From Talpa occidentalis (Eukaryota > Chordata > Mammalia > Eulipotyphla > Talpidae): a DNA stretch of 64,000 nt. The DNA lies in NCBI RefSeq assembly GCF_014898055.3, contig NW_023601212.1:57958329-58022328 (forward strand). Reading direction: 5' to 3'. The notes beneath the pieces are model-generated. The model did not search any database, had not been told where the DNA came from, and was given only the letters and a program-made list of their open reading frames with translations. This document shows positions 10,608 through 22,130 of this stretch, in pieces (the first letter of the stretch is position 1; the number at the start of each line of letters is the position of its first letter). A program made the translations under genes and the position numbers.

Positions 10608-13600
10608 CTAGATTCCTGCTATGAGTGAGACCATCCGGTATTTTTCTTTTTCTTTTTGGCTTATTTCGCTGAGCATGATCCCTTCCAGTGCCATCCATGT
10701 TGCTGCAAATTGCATGTGTTTATCTTTTTTGAATGCTGAGTAATATTCCATGGTATATATGTACCACATCTTCTTGATCCAGTCATCTATTTTTGGGCAT
10801 TTGGGTTGTTTCCAAAGCTTAGCTATTGTAAACAGTGCTGCTATAAACATAGGAGTGCAGGTGCTCTTTGGAATTGATGTTTCTGTGTCCTTTGGGTAAA
10901 TACCTAGGAGTGGAATTGCTGGATCATATGGAAGCCCTATGTTTAGTAGGTCCAGAAATCTCCACACAGCTCTCCATAGTGGTTGGACCAGTTTGCACTC
11001 CCACCAACAGTGCACAAGAGTTCCTTTTTCTCCACATCCTCGCCAACATTTGTTGTTGCTAGTTTTTTTAATATGTGCCATTCTCACTGGTGTGAGATGG
11101 TATCTCATGGTAGTTTTGATTTGCATTTCCCTGATTACAAGTGATGTTGAACATTTTTTCATATGTCTGTTGGCCATTTGCATTTCCTCTTCAGAGAAGT
11201 TTCTTTTTAGCTCTTCTGCCCATTTTTTGACTGGATTATTTTCTTTGTTGTTGCTGAGTCTCATCAGCTCTTTGCAGATTTTTGTGATCAGTCCTTTATC
11301 ATTAGTGTTGGGTGCAAAAATGTTCTCCCAGTTGGTGGGGTTTCTCTTTCTTTTTGTTATTGTCTCTTTTGCTGTGCAGAAGCTCTTTAATTTGATGTAG
11401 TCCCAGCTGTTTATCTTTCTCTTCACTATCACTGCTTTGGGTGATGTGTCTGTAAAGATGTCTTTGATGTGCAAATCCCGTAGTGTTTCGCCTATATTTC
11501 CTTCTATGTATTTTATGGTTTCAGGTCTTATGTCTAGTTCTTTAATCCATTTTGAGTTGATTTTTGTGTATGGTGTGAGGTAGTGGTCAAGCTTCATTCT
11601 TTTGCATGTAGCGACCCAGTTTTCCCAGCACCATTTATTGAACAAACTTTCTTTGCTCCAATGCATAGTCTTTGCTCCTTTGTCAAAGATTAGTTGACCA
11701 TAAATCTGTGGGTTTATTTCTGGATTTTCTATTCGATTCCATTGGTCTGTATGTCTGTTCTTGTTCCAATACCATGCAGTTTTGATGATTATGGCTTTGT
11801 AGTAGAGTTTGAAGTCTGGGAGTGTGATGCCTCCATTTCCTTTTTTTTTCAGTAGAGCTTTGGCTATTCGGGGTTTTTGGTGATTCCATATGAATTTCAT
11901 CAATAATTGTTCTATTTCTTTGAAGAATGCCATTGAGATTTTGATTGGAATAGCATTGAATCTATATATTGCTTTTGGTAGGATGGCCATTTTAATAATG
12001 TTTATTCTTCCAATCCATGAGCAGGGGATGTCTTTCCATTTCTTTGTGTCTTCTTCTATTTCTTTTAACAGTGTTTTATAGTTTTCTTTGTATAGGTCCT
12101 TTACCTCTTTAGTTAGATTTATTCCCAAATATTTGATTTTTTTTGTTTCGATAATAAAAGGGGTGGTTTTTTTGATTTCTTCTTCTTCAGATTTATTGTT
12201 TGTGTATAGGAAGGCTACTGACTTTTGCGTGTTGATTTTGTATCCTGCCACTTTACTGAATTGATTGATGAGTTGAATTAGTTTTTCTGTGGAGATTTTG
12301 GGGTTCTCTATGTATATTATCATATCGTCTGCAAATAGTGATAGTTTGACTTCTTCTTTTCCTATTTGGATTCCTTGGATGTCTTTCTCTTGTCTTATTG
12401 CTCTGGCTAGGACTTCCAGTATTATATTGAAAAGCAGTGGTGAGAGTGGACATCCTTGTCTTGTTCCAGATCTTAATGGAATTGCTTTCAGCTTTTCACC
12501 ATTGAGGATGATACTGGCTGTTGGCTTGTCATAGATGGCCTTTATGATGTTGAGGTATGTTCCTTGTATCCCAAGAATTTCAAGGGCTTTTATCATGAAT
12601 GGGTGTTGCACTTTGTCGAAAGCTTTCTCAGCATCTATTGATATTATCATATGGTTTTTATATTTCTTTTTGTTGATGTGTTGGATAACGTTGATTGATT
12701 TTCGGATGTTAAACCATCCTTGTGCCCCTGGAATGAATCCAACTTGGTCGTGGTGAATTATCTAATGGATACATTGTTGGATTCTGATAGCTAAAATTTT
12801 ATTGAGGATTTTTGCATCAGTGTTCATTAGGGAGATTGGCCTATAGTTTTCCTTTTTTGTGTTGTCCTTATTCGGTTTTGGTATTAGTGTAATATTGGCT
12901 TCATAGAACGTGTTTGGTATTGTCCCTTCCTTCTCAATTTTTTGGAAGAGTTTGTGAAGGATAGGCACTAATTCGTCTCTGAATGTTTGGTAGAATTCAT
13001 TTGTAAATCCATCAGGTCCTGGGCTTTTGTTTTTGGGGAGGTTTTTAATTACCATTTCAATTTCACTGCTTGTAATTGGTCTGTTTAGGTGTTCTATTTC
13101 TTCTTTATCTAGCTTTGGGTGATTGTAGAGTTGTAGGAATTTGTCCATCTCCTCTAGATTGTTGAACTTGTTTCCATATAACTGTTCATAGTAGTTACTG
13201 ATTATTCTTTTGATTTCTGCTGTGTCCGTTGTGATTTCTCCTCTTTCATTTATGATCCTGTGTATTTGTGCTTTCTCCCTTTTTTCCTTTGTGAGCCTGG
13301 CTAGGGGTTTGTCTATTTTATTTATTTTTTCAAAGAACCAGCTCTTGGTTTCATTGATCTTTTGGATTGTTTTTTTAGTTTCAATTTCATTTATTTCTGC
13401 TTTGGTTTTTATTATTTCTTTTCTTCTACTGGTTCTGGGGTTTTTTTGTTGTTCTTTTTCTAGATCTTTGAGCTTCGAGATTAGGTTGTTTCTTTGAGTT
13501 CTTTCTTGTTTTTTGATGTGAGCTTCTATTGCTATATATTTTCCTCTTATTACTGCTTTTGCTGCATCTCATACATTTAGGATATTGGTGTCCTCCTTGT

Positions 13601-14432
13601 CATTCAATTCAAAGAATTTTTTAATTTCTTCTTTGATCTCCTCGTTAGTCCAGTGGTCTTCCAGTAGTGTGGCTTTTAGTCTCCATGAGGTAGGATAGTT
13701 CCTTGCCTTCTTTTTATGATTTATTTCTAGTTTGATGCCTTCGTGGTCAGAAAAGATGGTTGGTATGATTTCAATCTTGGTGTATCTGTTGATGTTTGTC
13801 TTGTGCCCCAGTATGTGATCGATCCTGGAGAATGATCCGTGTGCGCTTGAGAAAAATGTGTACTCCGTTTTTTTTGGGTTTAGTGTTCTATAGATGTCTG
13901 TTAAGCCCAAATGCTCTAGGTCCTTATTTAGAGCTTTAGTTTCTTTACTTATTTTTTGTCTTGTTGATCTATCCATTGTTGATAGTGGTGTGTTGAAGTC
14001 TCCCACTACATATGTGTTTTCTCTGATGTCTGTTTTCAGAGAGGACAACAGTTGTCTGATATATTTTGGTGCTCTTTCGTTTGGTGAGTATATGTTAATG
14101 AGTGTTATTTCTTCTTGAAGTATTGTCCCCTTAATCATAATGTAGTGACCATTGGGGTCTCTTTTTATTTTTTTGAGTTTGAAGTCTGTTTTATCTGATA
14201 TAAGTATAGCTGTTCCTGCTTTCTTTTCTGGCCCATTTGCTTGTAGGATTGTTTTCCATCCTTTGACTTTGAGCCTATTTTTATCTTTTGTAGCTAAATG
14301 TGTTTCCTGGAGACAGCAAAAGGTTGGGTTTTGTTTCTTAATCCAGGCTGCAACTCTGTGTCTTTTTATTGAAGAGTTTAGTCCATTTACATTTAGAGTT
14401 AATATTGATATGTTAGCATCTGTATTTGCCAT
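10608..14432 (-). pseudogene. L1 ORF2: endonuclease-reverse transcriptase with two stops
   Basis: ORF2p nicks target DNA and reverse transcribes L1 and SINE RNA. The frame is 1275 codons, the normal ORF2 length, and has no frameshift. The apurinic-type endonuclease domain fills about residues 1-240 (LNVNGLNS near residue 13, CLQETH near 40, GDFNTPLS near 145, SDHEG in its C-terminal part). The reverse transcriptase follows, with the catalytic FADD motif near residue 702, and the C-terminal region has the cysteine-rich [18 protein letters not shown] motif. Two in-frame stops break it: TGA at 13571-13569 (codon 288), which looks like CpG decay of CGA, and TAG at 12764-12762 (codon 557). The longest uninterrupted piece is 680 codons (12650-10608). 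Without suppression no full protein can be made. Confidence 0.95.
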
Positions 14433-14508
14433 TATGTTTGTCTTTCCTTTGATTTTATTTATTTATTCTTTTAATAACTTTTTTTTTTTTTTTGGTCTTC
14501 TTTCGTTG

Positions 14509-15491
14509 TTATTCGTCCCTCTGAGGTTCTGGCTTTAGGATTCCTTGTAGTATTTTTTGGAGTGGGGGTTTAGTCGCAATGAAATTCCGGAGTTTCTCTT
14601 TGTCTGGGAAGGTCCATATTCTTTCTTCATGGAGGAAAGAGAGCTTTGCGGGATAGAGTATTCTTGGTTGGCATCTGTTTTCTTGGAGTCTGTTGACTAT
14701 GTCCCTCCACTCTCTCCTTGCCCGTAGTGTTTCTTCAGAGAAGTCTGATGTCAGCCTGATTGGTTTTCCTTTGAATGTTATCTGTTTCTTCCCTCTTGTC
14801 AGCTTCATTATTTTTTCCTTGTCCTGGATTCTTGGGAGCTTTACTATTATGTGTCTTGCTGTGTTTTTCCTTTCGTCGTGGAAGTTTGGTGTTCTTCTTG
14901 CTTCTTGTATATCAATTTTCAGCTCCTTCTTCTCATTTGGGAAGTTCTCTTCAATTATATCCATGAATATTTTCTCTGTTCCTACATCTCTCTCCTCTCC
15001 TTCTGGAATTCCTATAACTCTTATATTTCCTTTCCTCATGGAGTCAGATAGTTCCCGAAGTCTTTCTTCATTCTTTTTCCTTCGTACTTCTCTTTCCTTT
15101 TCTGTTTTGGTTCTTTTTATTTCTGTGTCTTCAAGATTACTTATTCGTTCTTCCATTTCATCTATTCTGCTTTCATTGCTTTTCCCAGAGTTCTTTAGTT
15201 CCTCCATTAATTCTTTGATCTCCTGCATTTCTCTTACTTCCCTCTTTAGGGACTCAATTTCCTTCTTCTGATCTATCACTTTTTTAATCATGGCAATTTT
15301 AAATTCTCTTTCTGGAAGGCTCAGAAGTTCTTCCAAGTTGCTGTCGTTGCAATCTGGGGAGTGGTTTTCTTTTTGTGGTGTGCTTCTTTCCTGAGGAGTT
15401 TTAGGTTGCGTGTGGTTCTTCTACTCCCTACTGTCTGTTTTCTAATTTGTCGTATGCATTGGGACACTGTGTTGCTCGGACTGACTGACAT
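14509..15491 (-). pseudogene. L1 ORF1: RNA-binding chaperone, frameshifted
   Basis: ORF1p forms trimers that coat L1 RNA. I chose the ATG at 15491-15489, which opens MSVSPSN; an upstream in-frame ATG at 15536 is possible. The first about 46 codons run in one frame and the rest, starting before LEELLSLPE, in another. The switch falls near 15350-15355, where loss of a single base fits. After the switch come a coiled coil with regular heptads (roughly residues 55-115), an RRM-like part (NIRVIGIPEG) and the conserved C-terminal domain (KPIRLTSDFS, WRDIVNRL). Total length would be about 327 residues, normal for mammalian ORF1p. The frameshift is inferred from this one copy. Confidence 0.85.
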
Positions 15492-16260
15492 CTTGGGTGA
15501 ACTTCTCTGCTCCCCTCTGGCTCTTCCAGGAGCCATCTCTGTCTTCTGGGGGAGCTTTCTGCTGGTTTTAGGCAGTTTTTACTGAAGAAATGTCCCTGTT
15601 CTCAAATGGCGAAGCGGGATGCAGTCCCTGCGCCTCCGGTTTCAGGCACACTCTTCTGCGCACCCGGTCTGCCCCGGACGTGGGTGCCTGCTCCCTCTGT
15701 GGGCTCAGACTGCTGGTCGGAAGGGGCCTGGCGTGGAATAACTTCCCGGCTGGCCACTGGGTCCTCCAGAAACCTTCTGCCCTTTTCAAGCAGTCTTAAG
15801 AAATGTCCGGCAGCCCGGGCTGTGTGCGCGTCTCCCGGGGTCTTTGTTCTTCTCTAATGGCGCCCGGAGCCATTCGCTCACCGCCGCGGCGGATCCTGCA
15901 GGGTTCGCCTCAGCTCCCGTTCACGGGGTGTGGTGGCTGCAATAGTTCCTTTCCACTCACAGTCCCGCTTGCTGCGTCGTTTGTTCTTGTGGGCCGTTTT
16001 GGTTTGTTGTTTCCTCCTCTCTGCCGGTCGGAGAGTGCCGCCTCTGTGGGCGGGGAGGGGAGCAGGGTTCTGTGCTTCCCTCCCTTCTAGTCCTCTTTTA
16101 TGGCCACTTTCTTCTTTGGGCAGTTCGCTGGCGTCACCCGTTTATCTTCCGTGTCCCACTTCTCACTGGGACCTGCCGCTTTTCCTCCCTATTCACTTTT
16201 TTTAATGGGAGATCTTACTCGCAGCGTCTCCTCGCCGCCATGTTGCTCCGCCCCTCCCGT
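15492..16260 (-). promoter_or_regulatory. L1 5' UTR / internal promoter
   Basis: A GC- and CpG-rich stretch stands out against the AT-rich surroundings. At its start, in L1 orientation, GGGAGGGGCGGAG is followed by CAACATGGCGGC, whose CCAT core on the other strand (16234-16245) resembles the YY1 site at the head of many mammalian L1 promoters. Antisense frames of 83-96 codons on the plus strand (15606-16362) show no known domain. Confidence 0.7.
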
Positions 16261-16261
16261 G

Positions 16262-16572
16262 TTTTTTTTTTTTTAATAGAGGCATGTTTTATTTATTTAT
16301 TTGTTTGTTTGTTTGTTTTGTTTATACATGCACTGGGTACAGTCAGAAGCGCGGGAGGGTGAGAGAATTCACCAGAGCCAGAACAGGGAGCAGAGCAGGC
16401 AGAAGGACCAAAGTACACTGCTGAGGGGAGCAGCGGGCGGCAGGAGAGGTCTGCGCGCCATGTGGGACCCTCCTCTGGTGGCCGGGGAGCAGCCTGGGAT
16501 TGAACCTGCGCCGCAGAGGCCGCGGGCAGCTTCGCAACCCAGCGCTCAACCACTGCGCCACCGAGGAGGCCC
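16262..16572 (-). mobile_element. tRNA-derived SINE fused to the L1 5' end
   Basis: A complete SINE whose head (GGGCCTCC...GGTGGCGCAG) is at 16572 and whose tail ends at 16262. The last A run of the tail directly abuts the first bases of the L1 5' UTR, with no target duplication between the two. The outer edge of the SINE abuts the right copy of the L1 target duplication. Its tail has ACATGCCTCTAT followed by A in place of the usual ATCTTTAAAA, like the SINE at 20472-20810. Confidence 0.9.
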
Positions 16573-16586
16573 TCACATGAGTGTTT
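16573..16586. repeat. Target site duplication of the L1 composite, right copy
   Basis: TCACATGAGTGTTT pairs with 10276-10289 with one mismatch and begins immediately after the SINE head. Confidence 0.8.
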
Positions 16587-16665
16587 AATGAGATCATGAG
16601 TTTAAACAGTCAAGCACAGTACCTGAAATACAGTGGATGTTCCATAAATATAGTATGGTTATTGT
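16573..16665 (+). repeat. MIR, right half (interrupted)
   Basis: It continues the MIR that stops at 10289: GAGTGTTTAATGAGATC, then AAGCACAGTACCTGAAATAC, then GGATGTTCCATAAATAT. The first 14 bases are also the right target duplication. Confidence 0.7.
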
Positions 16666-17069
16666 TATTTATTGAGTTAAAACTTTTTAAAGGATTTATG
16701 TCCCAAAGTATCATGAGGAGAAAAGAGAAGCACAGCTAGCAGGAGATCAACATTCTTCATATATGCCCCCGCTAGGGAAAACTTTCCTCTTAAGAAAGGA
16801 TGAGAGTGCAAGTGGGAGGTGAGAAGGGGAGCAGACACCTAAGTGGCCAACTCAACACTTTGGATCAATGGCCTAGCAGATGTGGAAATCAGTTTGCCCT
16901 TTCAGATGAAAGCTGAAGAATGGGGAAGATCACAGATAGGGGCACCATGCACAGGACACTGCCTCTGGAACTCCTAATTCTTTGCAAGTGCACTTCATCT
17001 GCAGGAAGGCTGGAGCTGGACTAGGAGAGTGAACCCCCATGATACACTCGCCAGTGCTTGCCTAGGAGT
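16666..17069. other. Unassigned non-coding sequence
   Basis: No reading frame or repeat recognised. Confidence 0.4.
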
Positions 17070-17086
17070 AAGAAAGAAGAAATAGG

Positions 17087-17366
17087 GCCTCCCTGGTGGC
17101 ACAGGCGGTTGAGCGCAGCAATGTGAGGCTGCCCGCAGCTTCTGTAGCAGGGGTTCAATCCCTGCCGGCCAGCTGCAGAGCTACCCACATGGCATGGCAG
17201 ACCTCTCCTGTCTCACCCGCTGCTCCCCTCAGCATTGTTTTTCAGTCAGTCTGCCTGTTCTGTTCCCTGCTCTGTCAGTGAGTGATTCCTCTCACCCTCC
17301 TGCACATCTGCCTGTACCTCGGTTCTTGTATACATGAATAAATAAAAAAATCTTTTAAAAAAAATG
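17087..17366 (+). mobile_element. tRNA-derived SINE, copy 4
   Basis: It is flanked by a perfect 17-bp target duplication, AAGAAAGAAGAAATAGG, at 17070-17086 and 17367-17383. The head reads GGCCTCCCTGGTGGCACAGG and the tail ends ATAAAAAAATCTTTTAAAAA. Confidence 0.95.
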
Positions 17367-17383
17367 AAGAAAGAAGAAATAGG

Positions 17384-19480
17384 ATCATATCCCTGGAAAT
17401 GAGTGCCCCACAGGACCATGAGAATGTGCTCAGCTGACGAAAGTGGTCCCTTCCCAAGTGAAGCACCATCCTTAACAGATAGACTCGAAAGCCACGATAA
17501 CTAATAAGCAGATTTGTTATTCCTGATGCTGGTTAGACGCCAAAAAACCTCTCACATCAACAAAGTCCCTGAGTACAATGAAAAAAGTTAGCCCATGGCT
17601 CTCCATAAATGGTATTTTGAGGGAGAAACATAATGGCCAGAGGCTTGTGCTAAAAGTCACCTTCCTTTTTGATGGCTACTTAGATATTCAAAATATGAGC
17701 TTAGCAAATCTAATTTGATGGTTACCTAAATATACAAACCTTGAGATAAATGGTGTTCAGAGATAGTGTACCTATTTGATTGTCCCCATCCTACTGTATT
17801 TTCTCCACTTTATAATGGTCATCCTTGATCTTATGCTCCTTATTGCTACTTACCCTTCCCAGCCACCCCCTCTTGGGGCTCAGTGTAAAATCCCATACTT
17901 CCCATATTATTCAAATCCACCAGACAGATAACACTTAGTTAAATTTGCCTTTAAAGCAGGTAGGACAGCTTCAGGTATGTTGTATTGGCTCCACAAATAC
18001 TCTGATAAAGTGTAACTTAGGATCATTTATGGAACAGAGTGAAGTTAACTGACTCAAGTGAGAACCGAACCCTGTCCATAGCCTCCGTAGCACCTTCCTC
18101 CATTTACTGAGTAAACGAGTTGCCCCGAGTCAACAGACAGCACAGGTACCCAATTCCCTTCCTTGCAACAGAACCATCTTTGTAACAAAGGGCGTTTCCA
18201 ACTTTAGAAACTTCTTAAAGTTCAGATGGAGAAGCTGAAGTTCATATCATGCAGGGCAATTGCTACTCTCTGTTTGCAACTACCCAGACCCATCAACACT
18301 TATAACAAATGTGAATAAAAACTCAGGAGAAAGAAAACAAGAAAGCAAGAGGAGAAAATCCCTCAGTTCTCTTGGGTCCTCCAACAAAGTTTCAGAAGTA
18401 GTAAAAATAATCTAGACTTTCTAAACAAAACAGATGAGCCAACACCAGCATTTCACAGTGAAGTCCCCAACTTGAGTTACTCCTTAGCTTGAACATGATT
18501 TTTCTCATTTTGTGTTGCAAAGAATTGTTGGCTTCCCAAGATTATCAACTCCCTTATTTGACCTTCGTCTGTGTTGTCACAAAAACTGAATTTGTGGCCC
18601 ATAAATTGTACTGTTTTCTGTATTTGGAGAGCCTTCACACTCCTCTTTACTATACAGACTGATTTATTCAAGGCACAGTCCCTCCAGGAAGACTTCCCTG
18701 ATTTCTATAGCCCTCTCAAGATTTCTTCTTCTTTGTCTCCATTTAATACTTCAGTGTGGTTCTATTAATCATACCAACTTAATCTCACTTTATCTCAAGT
18801 AATCTACTGTTACTTAATGGAATAATTTTCTTGGTCTAGGGAAACCTGAATGAACAAACATGTAGTTTACTATTCATGGATTAGAATTGGAGTACCCTAG
18901 CCAGATAAACAATGGTGTTAGAAAATTTCTCATTAAAATCAGAGATCAAGAATAAAAATTGATTCCATTTTATCTACTTACTGGAACCCCTCACTCAGTG
19001 CAAGAATCCCCTCTACCTCACTCTTGACTGATATTCTCTCTATAAGAATTCTTCTAACCATTCACTTTCTTTGCAGTAACTTATTCCCATATTTAATACA
19101 ATATCTCCAAAGTTTTAAGACAGAAAAAATAATTTTTCAAATTTAAAGAAAAATTGAAGTAGAACCCTTCAGCAGAGGTGATATGTTAAATAATTGTTAG
19201 ACATCCATGTCTAATTCTGAAAGTTTCCTACTACATTTTTAAAAATAAGATGGTTAATAGATAACTACTAACTTATGGATACCAAAGAAAATGGAAAATC
19301 TGATGGGACAATAAGTAAAAGATGTGATTAGACAATTTATAAATAAAAGAGGCAATATATATGCCCAATAACTATACAAAAATTCAATGTAATAAGTAAT
19401 CCAAGAAATGTTGTCACCTGTCAACTTGGACAACCATTTCAGAAAACAAACAGCCAGCACTGGGAAGTTTATGAAATAAG
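17384..19480. other. Unassigned non-coding sequence, 2.1 kb
   Basis: No exon-like frame, RNA gene or clear repeat was seen. The part from about 19240 may already belong to the old L1 that follows. Confidence 0.35.
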
Positions 19481-20471
19481 TCCTCTAATTCACTACTGGT
19501 GAGAACAATTGTCACCATCTTCTGGATGACAGCATGCAAATGTGTGATGACTCTCCATACCTTTTAATGATCAATTCTCCTTTTTGAAACTTAGCCCAAG
19601 AAAAGAACCGAAGAAGCAAACAAAATGTACATACAAAGTTCATTGAAGTGCCTTTTGCCAAAGCAAAAAAAAAATTGGAACAACCTAGATGTCCCCAAAA
19701 ATGGGATGAAAGAAAAGATATAATGGCACATCCATGTAATAAAATGCCACCAACACAAACCACTGTGCTTGTCAGCAGAAGAGACTGAGAGAAGATATTT
19801 GCAAATCATATATCTGATAAGGGGTACATATCTAAAGCATAAATTTTTCAAAACTCATGCCACTCAATGATCAAAAAACCAAACAACCCAATCAAAAAAA
19901 CAGACAAAAGATCTAAACAGAGACATTTCACCCAGGAAGACATACAGATGACCAACAAGAACATGAAAAGATGTTCATAATGATTTTTCACTAGGGAAAT
20001 GTAAGTCCAAACCACAACGAGATATCACCTCACAACTGAGAATTACATCAAAAAGACAAGAAACAAGAAGTGTTGTCACAAATGTGGAGAAAAGGGAACT
20101 CTCTTACACTGTTAGTGAAAATATAAACTGGTTTAGCCACTAATGAGAAAGAGTTTGGAGAGTTCTCAAAAGTTTAAGAATAAAGCCATCATATGATCCA
20201 CTTCTGGGTATGTATCTAAAGAGTACAAAACAATAATCAAAAAGATATATATGCACCCCTATGTTCATTGCAGCGTTATTTATAATTACATGCCAACAAA
20301 GGATGCCCTAAATGCCCAACAAAGGATGAAAAGATAAAGATGTGGGATGAATGGATGGATGTGGAAAGAGAATGAGAGAGAGAGAGTAAGAGCAATAGAG
20401 AGAGAAGTGGGGGGGGGGCAGATGGATAGACAATGGAATACCACTCAGGCATTTAAAAAGATGAAATCTTG

Positions 20472-20810
20472 GGCCTCCCCGGTGGCGCAGCGGTTGAGCG
20501 CTGGGTTGCGAGGCTGCCAGCAGCCTCTGCAGCGCTGGTTCGATCCCCGGCTGCTCCCCGGCCACCAGAGGAGGGTCCCACATGGTGCGCAGACCTCTCC
20601 TGCCGCCCGCTGCTCCCCTCAGCAGTGTACTTCGGTCCTTCTGCCTGCTCTGCTCCCCGCCCTGGCTCTGGTGAATTCTCTCACCCTCCCGCGCTTCTGA
20701 CTGTACCCAGTGCATGTATAAACAAAACAAACGAACAAACAAATAAATAAATAAATAAATAAAACATGCCTCTATAAAAGAAAAAAAAAAAAAATTAAAA
20801 AAAAAAAAAA
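20472..20810 (+). mobile_element. tRNA-derived SINE with altered tail, copy 5
   Basis: It is flanked by the perfect duplication AGATGAAATCTTG (20459-20471 and 20811-20823). The B box is GGTTCGATCCCC. Downstream comes the variant block GGCTGCTCCCCGGCCACCAG, shared with the SINE at 16262-16572. The tail runs through (AAAT)n into ACATGCCTCTAT and then A-rich sequence, not into ATCTTTAAAA. Confidence 0.95.
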
Positions 20811-21032
20811 AGATGAAATCTTGCCGTTTGTAACAACATGGATGGATTATGCTAAGTGAGATAAATGGAATGGAGCAGAATATAAAGAAACAAAGCAAAT
20901 GAACAAACAAAACAAAAACTATCTAACAGAGCTCTAACTGGCAGCTAATCAAAGGGGGAAGGTTTGGGGGAGGATAGGTGAAACAGGTAAAAGGAATCAA
21001 TTCTATGATGGTGGATAGAAAGTAGACTTTTG

Positions 21033-21300
21033 GGGCCTCCCCATGGCACAGCAGTTGAGCGCTGGGCTGTGAAGCTGCCCACAGTCTCTGCAGCACCAGT
21101 TTGATCCCTGGCCGCCAGCGAGGGTCCCACATAGTGCGCAGACCTCTCCTGCCGCCCGCTGCTCCCCTCAGCAGTGTACTTCGTCAGTCTGCCTGTTCTG
21201 TTCCCCGCTCTGGCTCTGGTGAATTCTCTCACCCTCCCGCGCTTCTGACTGTACCCAGTGCTTGTGTAAATAAATAAATAAATCTTTAAAAAAAAGAAAA
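21033..21300 (+). mobile_element. tRNA-derived SINE, copy 6
   Basis: Perfect 15-bp target duplication GAAAGTAGACTTTTG at 21018-21032 and 21301-21315. The tail is AAATAAATAAATCTTTAAAA, with the usual T+ ending. Confidence 0.95.
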
Positions 21301-21466
21301 GAAAGTAGACTTTTGCTTGTAATTATGATGAAGTATATAAAGGCGTGAAACTAAAATACTGTAACCTGAAATTATATGATGTTAAATGCCAATTACTTCA
21401 ATAAAATAATATAAACAGTTTTTGAAAATTATTTAGTGAATAGGAAATGATAAGAATGCAATTTTG

Positions 21467-21747
21467 GGGCCTCCCAGGTGGCGCAGCGGTTGAGCGCTGA
21501 GTTGCGAAGCTGCCCGCGGCCTCTGCAGTGCTGGTTCGATCCCCTCCTCCTGTGGCTCCCTGCCACAGGAGGAGGGTCCCACATGGCGCGCAGACCTCTC
21601 CTGCCGCCCACTGCTCCCCTCAGCAGTGTACTTCGGTCCTTCTGCCTGCTCTGCTCCCCGCTCTGGCTCTGATGAATTCTCTCACCCTCCCGCGCTTCTG
21701 ACTGTACCCAGTGCTTGTATAAATAAATAAATAAATCTTAAAAAAAA
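21467..21747 (+). mobile_element. tRNA-derived SINE, copy 7
   Basis: Perfect 12-bp target duplication AATGCAATTTTG at 21455-21466 and 21748-21759. The B box GGTTCGATCCCC is intact. Confidence 0.95.
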
Positions 21748-21831
21748 AATGCAATTTTGAGTGAAAAGGCAGGATTTTAAAATTGCCAATACAATAGGGT
21801 CCTACTTCTGTTTAAAAACATAAATAGGAAT

Positions 21832-22095
21832 GGGACTCCCTGGTGGTGCAAGGGGTTAAGACGCAACCTATGAAGCTATCTGCAGCTACTGCAGCATGAG
21901 TTCGATCCCCGGCCAGGGAGGTGACCCACATGGTGCAGCAGACCTCTCCTGACTCACCCGCTGCTCCCCATAGCAGTGTATTTCATTCAGTCTGCCTGTT
22001 CTGTTCCCCACTCTATCTCAGGTGAATCCTCTCACCCACCCCCCACACTTCTGGCCTGTACCCCAGTTCTTACATACATACATAAATAAATCTTT
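21832..22095 (+). mobile_element. tRNA-derived SINE (B-type head), copy 8
   Basis: The head is GGACTCCCTGGTGGTGCAAG, followed by GTTAAGACGCAACCTATGAA and GAGTTCGATCCCCGGCC. The tail ATAAATAAATCTTTT runs straight into a GT/AT microsatellite. Confidence 0.9.

Positions 22096-22130
<35 letters not shown>

Larger units (their letters stand above)
10433..16260 (-). mobile_element. Nearly full-length L1 LINE
   Basis: About 5.8 kb on the minus strand with a 5' UTR (16260-15492), ORF1 (15491-14509), a 76-bp inter-ORF gap, ORF2 (14432-10608) and a short 3' UTR ending in GGGGGAATATAAAAATAAAA. Its ORF2 tail is almost identical in protein sequence to that of the truncated L1 at 56222-57139, so the family was active recently. 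Three disabling lesions are seen: one apparent frameshift in ORF1 and two stop codons in ORF2. It therefore looks dead but young. It split a MIR, and a SINE is fused to its 5' end. Confidence 0.95.
19481..21420 (+). repeat. Old L1 fragment hosting SINEs
   Basis: ORF2 3'-end text is recognisable on the plus strand: TTGGAACAACCTAGATGTCC, AGGAAGACATACAGATGACC, ACATGAAAAGATGTTCATAA, CATATGATCCACTTCTGGGT and GCACCCCTATGTTCATTGCA. It resumes after the SINE at 20811 with AACAACATGGATGG. Frames are badly broken. Its left limit is uncertain. Confidence 0.65.

Noticed and set aside
10939..11400. 153-codon frame antisense to L1 ORF2, kept in both young L1 copies (also 56347-56808)
   Set aside because: The two L1 copies are nearly identical, so any shadow frame is kept without selection. 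It has no start context or known antisense L1 product at this place.
15606..16362. Plus-strand frames of 83-96 codons antisense to the L1 5' UTR, possible ORF0 analogue
   Set aside because: ORF0 is known from primate L1. Here several overlapping frames compete, GC-rich DNA gives open frames by chance, and no shared motif is visible.
20308..20910. 200-codon frame on the minus strand
   Set aside because: It runs through a SINE and its A-rich flanks. The residues are translated SINE, not a protein family.
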